DNA of 37,630 nt, from contig JAISUH010000035.1 of assembly GCA_031272205.1 (NCBI GenBank), positions 1 to 37,630 of the forward strand, given 5' to 3'. The notes under the pieces were generated by a model. The model worked only from the letters and a program-made list of their open reading frames with translations. It did no database searches and was not told the origin of the DNA. The position numbers and the translations under genes are program-made. How positions within the stretch are numbered: the stretch's first letter is position 1; each line of letters starts with the position of its first letter. The DNA comes from Dysgonamonadaceae bacterium. Lineage in GTDB: Bacteria; Bacteroidota; Bacteroidia; Bacteroidales; Dysgonomonadaceae. Shown in pieces: positions 14,467-24,272 of the stretch.

Positions 14467-15780
14467 ATGAAGAATTTAGTGGCCATTGTTGGTCGTCCTA
14501 ATGTAGGAAAATCAACCCTGTTCAACCGATTGACACAAACACGTCAAGCCATTGTTACTGATACGGCGGGAACAACCCGCGACCGCCAATACGGGAAGGT
14601 AACTTGGGGAGGAAAGGAGTTCTCTTTGGTCGATACCGGCGGTTGGGTGATCCATTCGGGCGATGTGATGGAGGACGAAATCAACAAGCAGGTGAAAATT
14701 GCCGTTGAGGAGGCCGATGTCATCCTTTTTGTGGTGGACGTGATGAACGGCCTGACCGATTTGGATACCGGAGCTGCGCAATTGTTGCGGATGTCGGGCA
14801 AACCGGTAATTGTGGTGTCCAACAAGGCCGACAATTTCGAAATCGCCCGTCAGTCCGCCGAATTTTACGCACTCGGATTGGGCGATCCGCAGGATGTATC
14901 GGCCATAAACGGTTCTGGGACTGGTGATTTACTCGATCTTATCCTCAGCAAATTCACCAAAGAAAACGAAGAGGATGCCTTGGATGACATCCCGAAATTT
15001 GCCGTGGTAGGCCGCCCGAATGCGGGAAAATCGTCCATTGTAAATGCGCTAATCGGGGAGGAGAGAAACATTGTTACTGATATTGCGGGTACCACGCGCG
15101 ACTCTATTTACACGAAATACAATAAGTTCGGCATGGATTTTTACCTGATCGATACGGCCGGAATCCGCAAAAAAGGCAAGGTGTCCGAAGACTTGGAATA
15201 CTTTTCGATTATCCGTTCCATCCGCGCCATTGAAAATGCCGATGTGTGCATCTTGATGATTGATGCGACCCGAGGCATCGAGAGTCAGGATTTGAATATT
15301 TTTTCGCTCATCCAAAAAAACCGGAAAGGATTGGTTGTCTTTGTCAACAAGTGGGATTTGGTGGAAAACAAAGATACGGTGGTGATGAAAACCTTCGAAA
15401 ACGCTATCCGCCAGCGCTTAGCCCCGTTTACCGATTTCCCCATCATCTTCGGGTCGGCGCTCACCAAACAGCGCATTCTGAAAGTAATGGATGTCGCTAA
15501 AGAGGTGTATGTCAATAAGAAACGAAAAGTGGCGACCAGCAAACTCAACGAAGTAATGCTCCCGATTATCGAGCGGACACCGCCGCCGGCTAACAAAGGT
15601 AAATACATTAAGGTCAAGTATATAACGCAATTAGCCGACACACAAGTGCCGTCGTTTGTGTTCTTTTGCAATCTGCCGCAATGGGTGAAAGAGCCTTACA
15701 AACGCTTCGTCGAAAATCGAATGCGCGAAAACTGGGATTTCTCGGGCACACCAATAAATGTGTTTTTCCGGGAAAAATAA
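14467..15780 (+). CDS. der: GTPase Der (EngA), 50S ribosome assembly
   Basis: A 437-residue protein with the diagnostic two tandem GTPase domains: P-loops GRPNVGKST (9-17) and GRPNAGKSS (182-190), each with a TAGTTRD switch and base motifs NKAD and NKWD. The C-terminal third is the KH-like domain (ending [17 protein letters not shown]) found in all Der proteins. Der acts in late 50S subunit assembly. It lies 73 bp downstream of era, in the same direction. Confidence 0.96.
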   Translation: MKNLVAIVGRPNVGKSTLFNRLTQTRQAIVTDTAGTTRDRQYGKVTWGGKEFSLVDTGGWVIHSGDVMEDEINKQVKIAVEEADVILFVVDVMNGLTDLDTGAAQLLRMSGKPVIVVSNKADNFEIARQSAEFYALGLGDPQDVSAINGSGTGDLLDLILSKFTKENEEDALDDIPKFAVVGRPNAGKSSIVNALIGEERNIVTDIAGTTRDSIYTKYNKFGMDFYLIDTAGIRKKGKVSEDLEYFSIIRSIRAIENADVCILMIDATRGIESQDLNIFSLIQKNRKGLVVFVNKWDLVENKDTVVMKTFENAIRQRLAPFTDFPIIFGSALTKQRILKVMDVAKEVYVNKKRKVATSKLNEVMLPIIERTPPPANKGKYIKVKYITQLADTQVPSFVFFCNLPQWVKEPYKRFVENRMRENWDFSGTPINVFFREK

Positions 15781-15817
15781 AAGAAAGGTATAATTCCTTC
15801 ATTCTAAAACATTACAA

Positions 15818-16693
15818 ATGAAAAAGATACTTATCGGCTGTATCTTCCTGCTCTTTTTCGTCGCCGGTGCGCGGGCGCAGGATACAATTCGGATTTTGGC
15901 CATCGGAAACAGTTTCTCGGAAGATGCCGTAGAAAACTACCTCTACGAACTTGGCCGCAATGACGGAATTACGTTTATCATCGGGAACCTTTATATCGGC
16001 GGATGTTCGTTAGAAAGACACTGGAACAACGCCACTAACGACAAGGCCGATTATGCTTACCGCAAAATCGGCGCCGACGGCCTGAAAACCGTAACGAGCA
16101 ATGTTAGCCTCCAACAAGGGATCAGCGACGAAAAATGGGATTACATCAGTTTACAGCAAAACAGCGGCAATTCGGGACAGATAGAGACTTACGCTCCGTA
16201 TTTGAGTGATTTGAAGGCTTACGCGAAAAAACGGTCCACAAACCGTGAGGTCGTTTTTCTGTTTCATCAGACCTGGGCTTATGCCGAAGACGCCACGCAT
16301 GAAGAATTTCCCAAATATCATAACAATCAGGAAGAAATGTACCGGGCTATCGTGGAATCGTCGCGTAAGGCCGCCCGAAAAGCCGGAATCCGCAAGATTG
16401 TCCCCTGCGGAACAGCTATTCAAAACGGACGGAACAGTTTCCTCGGCGATGTTTTTTGCCGCGACGGATACCATTTGAGCTTGGGTTTGGGACGATATAC
16501 GGCAGCCTGCACATGGTTCGAATACCTTACAGGACACTCTGTCGTCGGAAATCGGTTTATACCCTCGTCGGTAATCCCCATAGAAGCATTTGTTGCCCAA
16601 CGGGCGGCACACCGCGCCGTGCAACTGCCTTACCGGATAACGCCGCTGCTTTTTTTCTTGCCGAAAGCGAACACAAAAAATATTACCGGCTGA
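15818..16693 (+). CDS. Secreted DUF4886 protein, SGNH-hydrolase-like
   Basis: A 291-residue protein with a signal peptide ending near ARAQ (residue 21). It begins the mature part with IRILAIGNSFSEDAVE, the DUF4886 opening in which GNS-FS resembles SGNH block I, and carries RDGYHLS late in the sequence, the likely Asp-His pair. SGNH enzymes deacetylate or de-esterify carbohydrates, and DUF4886 proteins are often found with glycan-degradation genes. The substrate is unknown. It starts 37 bp after der and may be read through from it. It ends 15 bp from a convergent gene. Confidence 0.8.
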   Translation: MKKILIGCIFLLFFVAGARAQDTIRILAIGNSFSEDAVENYLYELGRNDGITFIIGNLYIGGCSLERHWNNATNDKADYAYRKIGADGLKTVTSNVSLQQGISDEKWDYISLQQNSGNSGQIETYAPYLSDLKAYAKKRSTNREVVFLFHQTWAYAEDATHEEFPKYHNNQEEMYRAIVESSRKAARKAGIRKIVPCGTAIQNGRNSFLGDVFCRDGYHLSLGLGRYTAACTWFEYLTGHSVVGNRFIPSSVIPIEAFVAQRAAHRAVQLPYRITPLLFFLPKANTKNITG

Positions 16694-16708
16694 AAATCAG
16701 CAATGTAT

Positions 16709-17161
16709 TTACAGATTGCTGTAAGGAATCCCTTTTGCTTCGCAAACCTCGATAACTTTGGTTTTGATGGAGCGCAGATCGGAATACTTCAAGTTTTCCA
16801 TATCGATTTTGTAGTTTTTGCCCTCACCGGTCGAAAGTGTCAGAAAACTCAGCCCTATGCCGATTTGCGAAACATCGCCCCAAGCGATAACGCCATCAAT
16901 TTTCTGCCGGGGCAGATGAATGAGAAACTGCTCGTTATCGATAACGATGATGGGTTTCGGTTGCCATACTGTTACGCTGAAAACAAGTATCAGTGCAAAC
17001 AAAACTCCGGCAATTCCCGCGAAGAAAAAGAAGGCAAAATGTTTATCTATTGCTTGTAAAATGCTGACATACATAGATATGCAAAGCAGATAGATTCCTG
17101 CAACAAGAGAAGCAGCTTTCAATTTTTTCGAAATGGAGTAGCGTATAATCAAATCATTCAT
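16709..17161 (-). CDS. STM3941-like small membrane protein
   Basis: A 150-residue protein with two membrane helices at about 16-36 and 42-63, followed by a cytoplasmic domain. That domain (KPIIVIDNEQFLIHL, KIDGVIAWGDVSQI) has the look of a PH-like beta fold found in the STM3941 family of unknown function. No neighbour suggests a role. It is convergent with the DUF4886 gene. Confidence 0.65.
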   Translation of the reverse strand: MNDLIIRYSISKKLKAASLVAGIYLLCISMYVSILQAIDKHFAFFFFAGIAGVLFALILVFSVTVWQPKPIIVIDNEQFLIHLPRQKIDGVIAWGDVSQIGIGLSFLTLSTGEGKNYKIDMENLKYSDLRSIKTKVIEVCEAKGIPYSNL

Positions 17162-17438
17162 AACTACAATTTATTTTATTTTCCGGCACCAACGGCCGAC
17201 TTATTTTTTCAAAACGGATACGCAAATCATCGATAACACAAAAAAAAATTGCAAATTCAATCCGAATAAATTCTAAAAAATACTGAAATATGAAAAAAAA
17301 TGCGTTTATTTGTAACTTATTTGCATTTTATGGATAAACGATTGAGTATGCAATCTTGTTTAATCGTAAAGACCATTTTTTGAAAAAGAAATTTACTCAA
17401 CGTTATTTGTTGAGATTAATGAATGAGGGATTAGATCT
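17162..17438. other. AT-rich divergent intergenic region
   Basis: A 277-bp region separates the STM3941-like gene from the DUF349 gene. It is very AT-rich, with several TTATTTG strings near 17305-17330 and at 17403-17410. No single one is a clean -7 box. A short inverted repeat CTCAAC/GTTGAG surrounds TTATTTG at 17397-17414. No RNA gene or ORF is recognised. Confidence 0.35.
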
Positions 17439-19436
17439 ATGAATACGCAGGACAATTTGGAAGAAAAAAACTTTCAGGCTAACAATGAAAATGCCGAGAA
17501 CAAGGAAGAAACGTCAATTGTTCCGGAACCGACGGACAATGATGTAGCATCCAAGGCTGAAGAAACTCTATTGACGGAAAAATCCGATGAAAAAGAGCCG
17601 GAAGAACCCGTTGCCGAAACATCTGAAATCGATGAAGAAATGTCGGTGGCGGAAGTCTCTGAACCGGAATTGGAATCGGAAGAAGTTGATATTGACGGAG
17701 ATGCCATTGCCGAAGACGATTCGCCCAAAGATTTGTTATCTATTGAAGAAGTTGTCCTTAGACTTCGTGAGTTGGCAGATTCCGACGATCCCCAACGCAA
17801 GCACTTGGAAGATTTGAAAAACCAGTTCTACCGCTTGTTGCGCCACGAAACCGAACAGCAAAAAGCCACCTTCCTCGCCAATGGAGGAGACGATATTCAT
17901 TTCATTGCCAGCGAACCCCTGCTTTATACCGAGGGGAAGGAGTTGCTGCAGAAAATAAAGGACAAACGCGCCGAAATTCTCAAAAAAGAAGAGGCCGAAA
18001 AAGAACAGAATGTGGCTAAGAAACTGACGATTATCGAACAAATCAAAAACTTGATTGAAGCGCAAAGTCAGGCCGATTTCAACAAAATATATCAGGAATT
18101 TAAAGTTTTACAGCAGCAGTGGAACGACATCAAAATGGTTCCGCAAACGAAAGTGAACGAGCTGTGGAAGTCGTATCAGTACTATGTGGAGAAGTTTTAC
18201 GACCTTGTCCGCATCAACAACGAGTTTCGAGAATACGACTTCAAGAAAAACCTCGAATTAAAAACCGATCTTTGCGAAGCCGCCGAAAAACTGGATGCCG
18301 AGCAGGATGTCATTTCCGCCTTCCACCAATTGCAAAAACTGCATCAGGAGTGGCGTGAAATAGGCCCCGTTGCGCACAAAGACCGGGAAGAAGTTTGGGG
18401 ACGCTTCAAGGCGGCTTCAACCCTCATCAATAAAAAATACCAGGAACATTTCGAAGAGTTGCGGGAAACCGAAACCGAAAATCTCGAAATGAAGCAAACC
18501 TTGTGTGAAAAGCTCGAAACAATTGATTACGAAGCTCTTAAAAACGTAAAAGATTGGAACGAGATATCGAAGACGGTGCTTGAAATACAGACGCAATGGC
18601 GTCAAATAGGCTACGTTTCCCGCAAATGGAATACGAAGGTTTATGAACGTTACCGCACCGCCTGCGATTTGTTCTTTAAAAAGCGCAACGAGTTCTACAA
18701 ATCGATGCGCGAGAATATGAACGAGAACCTCCGTCTTAAAATTGCCCTGTGCGAACGAGCTGAAGCGTTGAAAGACAGTCAGGAATGGCAGAAAACAACG
18801 CAGGAGTTGGTTGCTATCCAAAAAGAATGGAAAAAAATAGGCGTTGTCCCGCGCAAATTTGTCGATAGCACGTGGAAACGTTTTATTGAGGCCTGCGACT
18901 ACTTTTTCGACCAGAAAAAATTGCACACCTCGTCGCAGCACAGTGAAGAGAGTAAGAATTTAGAAAGCAAAAAAAACATCATCGAGAAAATCAAAACGAT
19001 CGACCCCGCGCTTCCGTCCGATAAAGCATCCGCACTTCTGCGCGAATTAATGGCCGAATGGCATCAGGTAGGCTTTGTACCGTACAAATCGAAAGATAAA
19101 ATCCACAAGGAGTTTCTCGAAGCCACCGAAGCGCAATACGACCGCCTGAACATCGACAAGACCGACCGCAAGTTGGAAAGTTTTAAATCGAATATCTCCG
19201 ATTTGGTGAAGGGCAACAAAGATCAACTGCTTCGCGAACGCGAAAAACTGATGCGACAGTTTGAACGAATGAAAGCCGAACTCCAGACTTATGAAAACAA
19301 TATCGGCTTCCTCTCCGTGTCGTCGAAAAAAGGCAATACCTTGATTGACGATATGAACCAGCGTGCAAAGAAAATAAAAACGGAACTTGACCTTCTCGTG
19401 AAGAAAATCGATGCGATAGATTCTGAATTGCAATAG
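17439..19436 (+). CDS. DUF349 repeat protein
   Basis: A 665-residue cytoplasmic protein. Residues 1-100 are a highly acidic, Glu-rich, low-complexity tail. From about residue 200 to 600 there are several tandem DUF349 repeats, each a three-helix unit with the pattern LQ-x2-W-x3-G followed by W-x-R-(F/Y) (for example QLQKLHQEWREIGPVAHKDREEVWGRF). The last 70 residues are coiled coil. DUF349 proteins are widespread in Bacteroidetes and their function is unknown; a scaffold or nucleic-acid role has been guessed. It converges on the HD hydrolase gene. Confidence 0.85.
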   Translation: MNTQDNLEEKNFQANNENAENKEETSIVPEPTDNDVASKAEETLLTEKSDEKEPEEPVAETSEIDEEMSVAEVSEPELESEEVDIDGDAIAEDDSPKDLLSIEEVVLRLRELADSDDPQRKHLEDLKNQFYRLLRHETEQQKATFLANGGDDIHFIASEPLLYTEGKELLQKIKDKRAEILKKEEAEKEQNVAKKLTIIEQIKNLIEAQSQADFNKIYQEFKVLQQQWNDIKMVPQTKVNELWKSYQYYVEKFYDLVRINNEFREYDFKKNLELKTDLCEAAEKLDAEQDVISAFHQLQKLHQEWREIGPVAHKDREEVWGRFKAASTLINKKYQEHFEELRETETENLEMKQTLCEKLETIDYEALKNVKDWNEISKTVLEIQTQWRQIGYVSRKWNTKVYERYRTACDLFFKKRNEFYKSMRENMNENLRLKIALCERAEALKDSQEWQKTTQELVAIQKEWKKIGVVPRKFVDSTWKRFIEACDYFFDQKKLHTSSQHSEESKNLESKKNIIEKIKTIDPALPSDKASALLRELMAEWHQVGFVPYKSKDKIHKEFLEATEAQYDRLNIDKTDRKLESFKSNISDLVKGNKDQLLREREKLMRQFERMKAELQTYENNIGFLSVSSKKGNTLIDDMNQRAKKIKTELDLLVKKIDAIDSELQ

Positions 19437-19559
19437 AGTGATTTTTAATATACATGTACTCCCATTTGGTTGTTTCGACAGGATACGTCAGGCAATATGC
19501 GTGTGGATAATGCCGATGAAGGGAGAAGCCGTATATCGAAGTAAGTTAAAGCAATCCCG

Positions 19560-20783
19560 TCAATCCCGCAGATAGGCAAGGTAATATTTTTCTACTTTTT
19601 TCGATAACAACTCGATGTTCAGCATATCCGAGGCTGTAGATATATCCTTGATTGTCCCGTCTTTATATAAAATATCGATGCTGTCGTCTTCCTCGCTGTA
19701 CATGTTCGTAGTAACAATATCGGACGATACGAAGTAGGTTGATTCGTGTGTCGATAAACCATATTCGCGCTTGAATTTATCTATAAACATCCTTGTTTTC
19801 TCTTCCGGTTGTTTTTCGGGTGTAACTTCAATTTTGAACAGTTTGCGATTGACGATTCCGTTGCTCAACACCGAGAGCACCTTATCAGAATGGGAAACCC
19901 ATACTTTCAGGGCAGTCCAAATATCGTTGTCATCGAGTTGGACAAAATAATCAAGGGCTTCGCCTTCGGCTTCAAAACTCCCTAAATCCGTATCCTTCGA
20001 TAAGAAATAGGAGAGGGCAGGGGAGGCAAACAGGTTTTCGCCATTCTGCACCAATTCTTTTGCCCGCTGCAGCACATTGGTCAGCATAATTTCGGCAGCA
20101 ATGGCCGTTTTATGCAGGTAAACCTGCCAATACATCAATCGGCGCGACATCAGGAAATTTTCGATGGAATAGATTCCTTTCAATTCCACGACAAGCCGGT
20201 CGTTGCGCACATCCAACATCTTAATGATACGCGCCGAACCGATATTTCCTTCGCTTACACCTGTAAAAAAGCTGTCGCGCCGCAGATAATCGAGCCTGTC
20301 CACATCAAGCTGTCCGCTAACAAGCTGGTGTAGAAAACGTTTGTGATATCGATCTGTGAAAATATCGATGGCTGTTTGCAACTTGCCCTTACATTCCGCA
20401 TCGAGTTGGCGCATCAACAATAGCGATATTTCTTCGTGGCGTACATTTTTGACTAAGGAATGTTCCAGCACGTGGGAAAAAGGGCCGTGTCCCACGTCGT
20501 GCAGCAAAATGGCTGCCAGCGCCCCGTTGTATTCGTCCGGTGTGATTTCTTGATTTTTCTCACGCAAATGACGTAAAGCTTCGTCCATCAGATACATCGC
20601 TCCAATAGAATGGTGAAACCGAGTGTGTTGCGCCCCCGGATAGACAAAGGCGGCCAATCCCAACTGACGGATTCGGTTCAGCCGTTGCACGAAGGGATGG
20701 CACATCAATCCGTAAACAAAATCGTTTGGGATATTGATGAATCCGAAAACAGGATCATTGATAATTTTACGCTTTTGTTGCAT
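19560..20783 (-). CDS. HD-domain phosphohydrolase (dNTPase-like)
   Basis: A 407-residue protein from the ATG at 20783 (MQQKRKIINDPVFGFI). The HD metal site is complete: FHHS (56-59), the HD pair His95-Asp96 in ILLHDVGHGPFSH, and the distal Asp in VDRLDYLRRDSFFTG. This layout is close to SAMHD1/dGTPase-like enzymes, which split dNTPs to nucleoside and triphosphate; the substrate here is untested. The open frame continues 61 codons upstream, but that part overlaps pyrF in another frame. It follows pyrF by 14 bp and ends the purM-prfA-pyrF unit. Confidence 0.85.
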   Translation of the reverse strand: MQQKRKIINDPVFGFINIPNDFVYGLMCHPFVQRLNRIRQLGLAAFVYPGAQHTRFHHSIGAMYLMDEALRHLREKNQEITPDEYNGALAAILLHDVGHGPFSHVLEHSLVKNVRHEEISLLLMRQLDAECKGKLQTAIDIFTDRYHKRFLHQLVSGQLDVDRLDYLRRDSFFTGVSEGNIGSARIIKMLDVRNDRLVVELKGIYSIENFLMSRRLMYWQVYLHKTAIAAEIMLTNVLQRAKELVQNGENLFASPALSYFLSKDTDLGSFEAEGEALDYFVQLDDNDIWTALKVWVSHSDKVLSVLSNGIVNRKLFKIEVTPEKQPEEKTRMFIDKFKREYGLSTHESTYFVSSDIVTTNMYSEEDDSIDILYKDGTIKDISTASDMLNIELLSKKVEKYYLAYLRD

Positions 20784-20797
20784 GTATTGCTTTGGGG

Positions 20798-21634
20798 CTA
20801 TTGTGTTTTGTTTAAATACAATTTTAGCATCTTCGCCATTTCTGTCTGCAATTTCTTGGCTTCCTCGCGGGCAGCTTCGCCAAACTGTTCCGTACTGTCG
20901 GCATAAATGATTCCTCGGGAGGAATTTACCAATAATCCGCATTGGTTGTTCATGCCGTATCGACATACTTCTTCCAGCGAACCGCCTTGCGCCCCGACAC
21001 CGGGGACAAGTAAAAAATGCTTGGGCGCTATTTTACGGATATCCTCAAACATCCGGCCTTGTGTTGCACCCACTACGTACATCATCCGGTCGTCGTCTGC
21101 CCATTGTTGCGATACCCGCAATACTTTTTCGAACAGACGTTCGTTGTTTTCACCTTCGGTGAACTGAAAATCCATCGATCCTTTGTTTGAAGTTAAAGCC
21201 AACAAAATCACCCATTTACCTGAATAACCAAGGAAGGGTTTCACGCTGTCTTCGCCCATATACGGAGCAACGGTAACGGCATCGACTTTTGCCGCATCAA
21301 AAAAAGTACGGGCGTACATCTCGCTCGTATTGCCGATATCGCCGCGCTTTGCGTCGGCAATAATGAACTGGTCGGGATAGCGTTGACGTATATAGGCGAC
21401 TGTTTTCTCGAAAGCGAGCCAGCCTTGTAAACCCTGACTTTCGTAAAAAGCCAAATTGGGCTTGTATGCTACGCAATAAGGCGCGGTATGGTCGATGATT
21501 TCCTTGTTGAAAATATAGATGGGATCTTCTTTCTCCAAAAGATGTTCGGGTATTTTTGTCAAATCGGGATCCAATCCCACACAGAGAAAGGACTGTTTCT
21601 TTAGAATTTGTTCTATGATATCTTGCTTTGTCAT
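20798..21634 (-). CDS. pyrF: Orotidine 5'-phosphate decarboxylase (long type)
   Basis: A 278-residue enzyme that makes UMP from OMP, the last step of pyrimidine synthesis. The active-site motif is DAKRGDIGN (94-102), where Asp and Lys form the catalytic array. Later motifs VAPYMGED and [10 protein letters not shown] bind phosphate. The length matches the longer type 2 form of the enzyme. Spacing to prfA is 83 bp and to the HD gene 14 bp. Confidence 0.95.
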   Translation of the reverse strand: MTKQDIIEQILKKQSFLCVGLDPDLTKIPEHLLEKEDPIYIFNKEIIDHTAPYCVAYKPNLAFYESQGLQGWLAFEKTVAYIRQRYPDQFIIADAKRGDIGNTSEMYARTFFDAAKVDAVTVAPYMGEDSVKPFLGYSGKWVILLALTSNKGSMDFQFTEGENNERLFEKVLRVSQQWADDDRMMYVVGATQGRMFEDIRKIAPKHFLLVPGVGAQGGSLEEVCRYGMNNQCGLLVNSSRGIIYADSTEQFGEAAREEAKKLQTEMAKMLKLYLNKTQ

Positions 21635-21717
21635 AAAATTATTTTTTTATTGTTTCCAAGTATTTTTGTGCAATAACAGCGCTGATTGTTATAATTATTT
21701 TGTTCATAATGAGATGT

Positions 21718-22803
21718 TTAAACCTCAGTTTCTTTCATCCTTTCGGCATTTTCACTCACGGTCAATTGGTCGATAACACCCTGTATATCACCATCCATAA
21801 AAGTGGACAGGTTATAAATGGTGTAATTGATGCGGTGGTCGGTAATTCGTCCCTGCGGGTAGTTGTAGGTGCGGATTTTTGCCGACCGGTCGCCCGTGGA
21901 AACCAATGTTTTGCGTCGCGAAGCAATATCGCCCTGCCGCTTGGTCAATTCGATGTCGTAGAGTTTTGTGCGAAGCATCTGCATGGCCAATTCGCGGTTT
22001 GCTAATTGGGAACGCGCTTGCTGGCACACCACGACGATGCCCGATGGACGGTGTGTGAGCTGCACTTTTGTTTCCACCTTGTTCACATTCTGTCCGCCGG
22101 CGCCGCTCGAACGGGCGGTGTGGAAATCGATATCTGCGGGATTGAGTTCCACATCAAACTCTTCGGCTTCGGGCAACACGGCCACCGTGGCCGCCGATGT
22201 GTGTACACGTCCCTGTGTCTCGGTTTGCGGGACACGCTGCACCCGATGAACGCCCGATTCGTATTTCAGCGTGCCATACACATTTTCGCCCGTAACGGTA
22301 AAAATAATTTCCTTGTAACCGCCCGATGTACCTTCGGTGAAACCTGAAACTTCGGTTTTCCAGCCTTTCGATTCGCAATAACGGACGTACATCTTATAGA
22401 GGTCGCCGGCGAAAATGGCGGCTTCGTCGCCGCCCGTTCCGCCACGGATTTCCATTACCACGTTTTTGCTGTCTTCGGGATCGGAAGGGAGGAGCAGCAG
22501 TTTTATTCTTTCTTCGAGTTCAGGTATTTTTTCGGTGTTTGCTGTCAGTTCTTCGTTAGCTAACTGACGCAAATCGCTGTCTGACTCGTTTTCGAGGATA
22601 GCTTTCGCTTCGGCGATTCCATCAATCACTGCTTTGTATTCGTTTCGCGCCCGAACAATTTTTTCTAAATCGCTGTACTCTTTGTTCAGTTTCACAAAGC
22701 GTTTCATGTCCGATATTACGTCGGGATCGGTGATTAATGTTCCCACTTCGTTGAAGCGGGTTACGAGGTGTTCTAATTTATCGAGTAAATTATTGTTTGA
22801 CAT
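21718..22803 (-). CDS. prfA: Peptide chain release factor 1
   Basis: A 361-residue class I release factor for UAA/UAG. The hydrolysis motif GGQ is at 236-238 in [16 protein letters not shown], and the stop-codon tripeptide is PQT at 192-194, a PxT form that marks RF1 rather than RF2 (SPF). The N-terminal coiled coil and RIRTYNYPQ-type C-terminal segment are normal. It starts 11 bp after purM, so the two are co-transcribed. Confidence 0.97.
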   Translation of the reverse strand: MSNNNLLDKLEHLVTRFNEVGTLITDPDVISDMKRFVKLNKEYSDLEKIVRARNEYKAVIDGIAEAKAILENESDSDLRQLANEELTANTEKIPELEERIKLLLLPSDPEDSKNVVMEIRGGTGGDEAAIFAGDLYKMYVRYCESKGWKTEVSGFTEGTSGGYKEIIFTVTGENVYGTLKYESGVHRVQRVPQTETQGRVHTSAATVAVLPEAEEFDVELNPADIDFHTARSSGAGGQNVNKVETKVQLTHRPSGIVVVCQQARSQLANRELAMQMLRTKLYDIELTKRQGDIASRRKTLVSTGDRSAKIRTYNYPQGRITDHRINYTIYNLSTFMDGDIQGVIDQLTVSENAERMKETEV

Positions 22804-22814
22804 TTAGTTATAAA

Positions 22815-23987
22815 TCAAGAATAAAGAAATTTACCAAATTCACTTTCAATAAGCAGTGTGCGGAAATCCGATTTTTCTACGCGCCCAACAATCTGTGCTT
22901 CCACATCAAACGAGCGGGAAATATCGATTACTGTTTGCGCGTAATTTTCAGGGAGGTAAATCTCCATGCGATGACCCATATTGAACACCTTATACATCTC
23001 TTTCCAATCGGTATTCGATTGTTTTTGAATCATTTCGAACAACGGCGGAATGGTGAACAGATTATCTTTCACAACTTTAAGTCCTTCGCCGAGAAAGTGC
23101 ATGATTTTTGTTTGAGCGCCACCCGAACAGTGAACCATTCCATGAATATTTCTTCGTAATTCTTTTAAAATCAATGATATAATTGGCGCATACGTGCGGG
23201 TAGGGGAGAGTACCAATTTTCCGGCATCGATACATAGTCCGGCGATTTCATCGGTCAGCTTAATTTCTCCCGAATAAACCAAATCAGAAGGAATAGCGGC
23301 ATCATAACTTTCGGGATATTTTTGTGCCAAATAATTGGAAAAAACGTCGTGCCGGGCCGATGTCAATCCGTTGCTGCCCATGCCTCCGTTGTAATGATTT
23401 TCGTAAGTTGCTTTTCCTGAGGATGAAAGCCCGACAATGACGTCGCCTTCCCGAATATGTGCATTATCGATCACATCGCAGCGTTTCATGCGACAGGTTA
23501 CCGTGCTGTCAACAATGATTGTGCGTACCAAATCGCCGACATCGGCCGTTTCGCCTCCGGTTGGGTAAACGTGAACGCCAAGCGACGAAAGTGTTTCGCA
23601 CAATTCGTTTGTCCCATTGATGATGGCCGATATGACTTCGCCGGGAATCAAATTTTTGTTGCGCCCAATGGTGGAAGACAGCAAAATGTTATCCACAGCG
23701 CCAACGCACAGCAAATCATCGACATTCATTATAAGCGCATCCTGCGCAATGCCTTTCCATACAGACAAATCACCCGTCTCGCGCCAATACACGTAGGCTA
23801 ACGCTGATTTGGTACCGGCGCCGTCGGCGTGCATAATATTGCAATAATCGGAATCGCCGCCCAAAATATCGGGGATGATCTTGCAAAACGCTTTGGGATA
23901 AAGTCCTTTATCGGAATTTTTTATGGCATTGTGTACATCTTCCTTCGATGCGGAAACGCCACGCAGATTGTATCGTTGATCACTCAT
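22815..23987 (-). CDS. purM: Phosphoribosylformylglycinamidine cyclo-ligase (AIR synthase)
   Basis: A 390-residue PurM-fold enzyme that closes FGAM to AIR in purine synthesis. Visible family features are the N-terminal YNLRGVS with NSDKG, the ATP/metal-binding HADGAGTKS, DALIMNVDDLLCVGA, and the GGETADVGD motif. The C-terminus is slightly longer than the E. coli enzyme, as in Bacteroides homologues. It is the first gene of the purM-prfA-pyrF-HD unit, with an exact -7 box 23 bp before the start. Confidence 0.93.
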   Translation of the reverse strand: MSDQRYNLRGVSASKEDVHNAIKNSDKGLYPKAFCKIIPDILGGDSDYCNIMHADGAGTKSALAYVYWRETGDLSVWKGIAQDALIMNVDDLLCVGAVDNILLSSTIGRNKNLIPGEVISAIINGTNELCETLSSLGVHVYPTGGETADVGDLVRTIIVDSTVTCRMKRCDVIDNAHIREGDVIVGLSSSGKATYENHYNGGMGSNGLTSARHDVFSNYLAQKYPESYDAAIPSDLVYSGEIKLTDEIAGLCIDAGKLVLSPTRTYAPIISLILKELRRNIHGMVHCSGGAQTKIMHFLGEGLKVVKDNLFTIPPLFEMIQKQSNTDWKEMYKVFNMGHRMEIYLPENYAQTVIDISRSFDVEAQIVGRVEKSDFRTLLIESEFGKFLYS

Positions 23988-24009
23988 GGAAAGTAAAATT
24001 CTTTTCGTG

Positions 24010-24017
24010 CAAAGATA
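24010..24017 (-). promoter_or_regulatory. -7 box of the purM-prfA-pyrF unit
   Basis: Minus-strand TATCTTTG is an exact consensus box, giving a start near 24003 and a leader of about 16 nt. No PurR-like operator or riboswitch is recognised in front of it. Confidence 0.65.
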
Positions 24018-24200
24018 GCAAATTATTTTGTCATTTTTTTATTGTAATGAGCCTTGCTTATAAAGAACGAATCAGATATTAAAAAAAACAGGTCTTTATT
24101 TTGCCTGTCAATATTTCTATAATTACTATTATGTTTAATTGATATTTGCGAATCCTCCCTATTTTCGTCATTTTCTTCATAATTTGAGAAAAAAGCGTAC

Positions 24201-24234
24201 AAAAAAATAAGCAACGATTCACACCGCTGCTTAT
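24201..24234 (-). terminator. Rho-independent terminator of the gyrA-TPR unit
   Basis: ATAAGCA and TGCTTAT form a 7-bp stem around a 14-nt loop, followed on the minus strand by seven T. It begins 39 bp after the TPR stop. The stem is AT-rich but the U-tract is directly adjacent. Confidence 0.7.
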
Positions 24235-24272
24235 CCATAAAAAATATGAACAAATTAAGTAAAATGCACTAA

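Noticed and set aside
19437-19559. Possible terminator or small RNA between the DUF349 and HD genes
   Set aside because: Only a 4-bp GGCA/TGCC pairing and a tandem CAATCCCG pair were seen. Neither supports a terminator or RNA gene.
20784-20966. 61-codon extension of the HD hydrolase
   Set aside because: It overlaps the 3' end of pyrF in a different frame and does not resemble HD proteins. The ATG at 20783 is the family start.
24023-24253. Minus-strand 76-residue open frame between purM and the TPR gene
   Set aside because: It starts in the stem region of a terminator, spans the terminator and runs over the purM promoter. Its composition is low-complexity AT-rich, and it has no recognisable domain.
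23988-24272. Search for a purine riboswitch upstream of purM
   Set aside because: The predicted leader is only about 16 nt, and no three-way-junction pairing is apparent.
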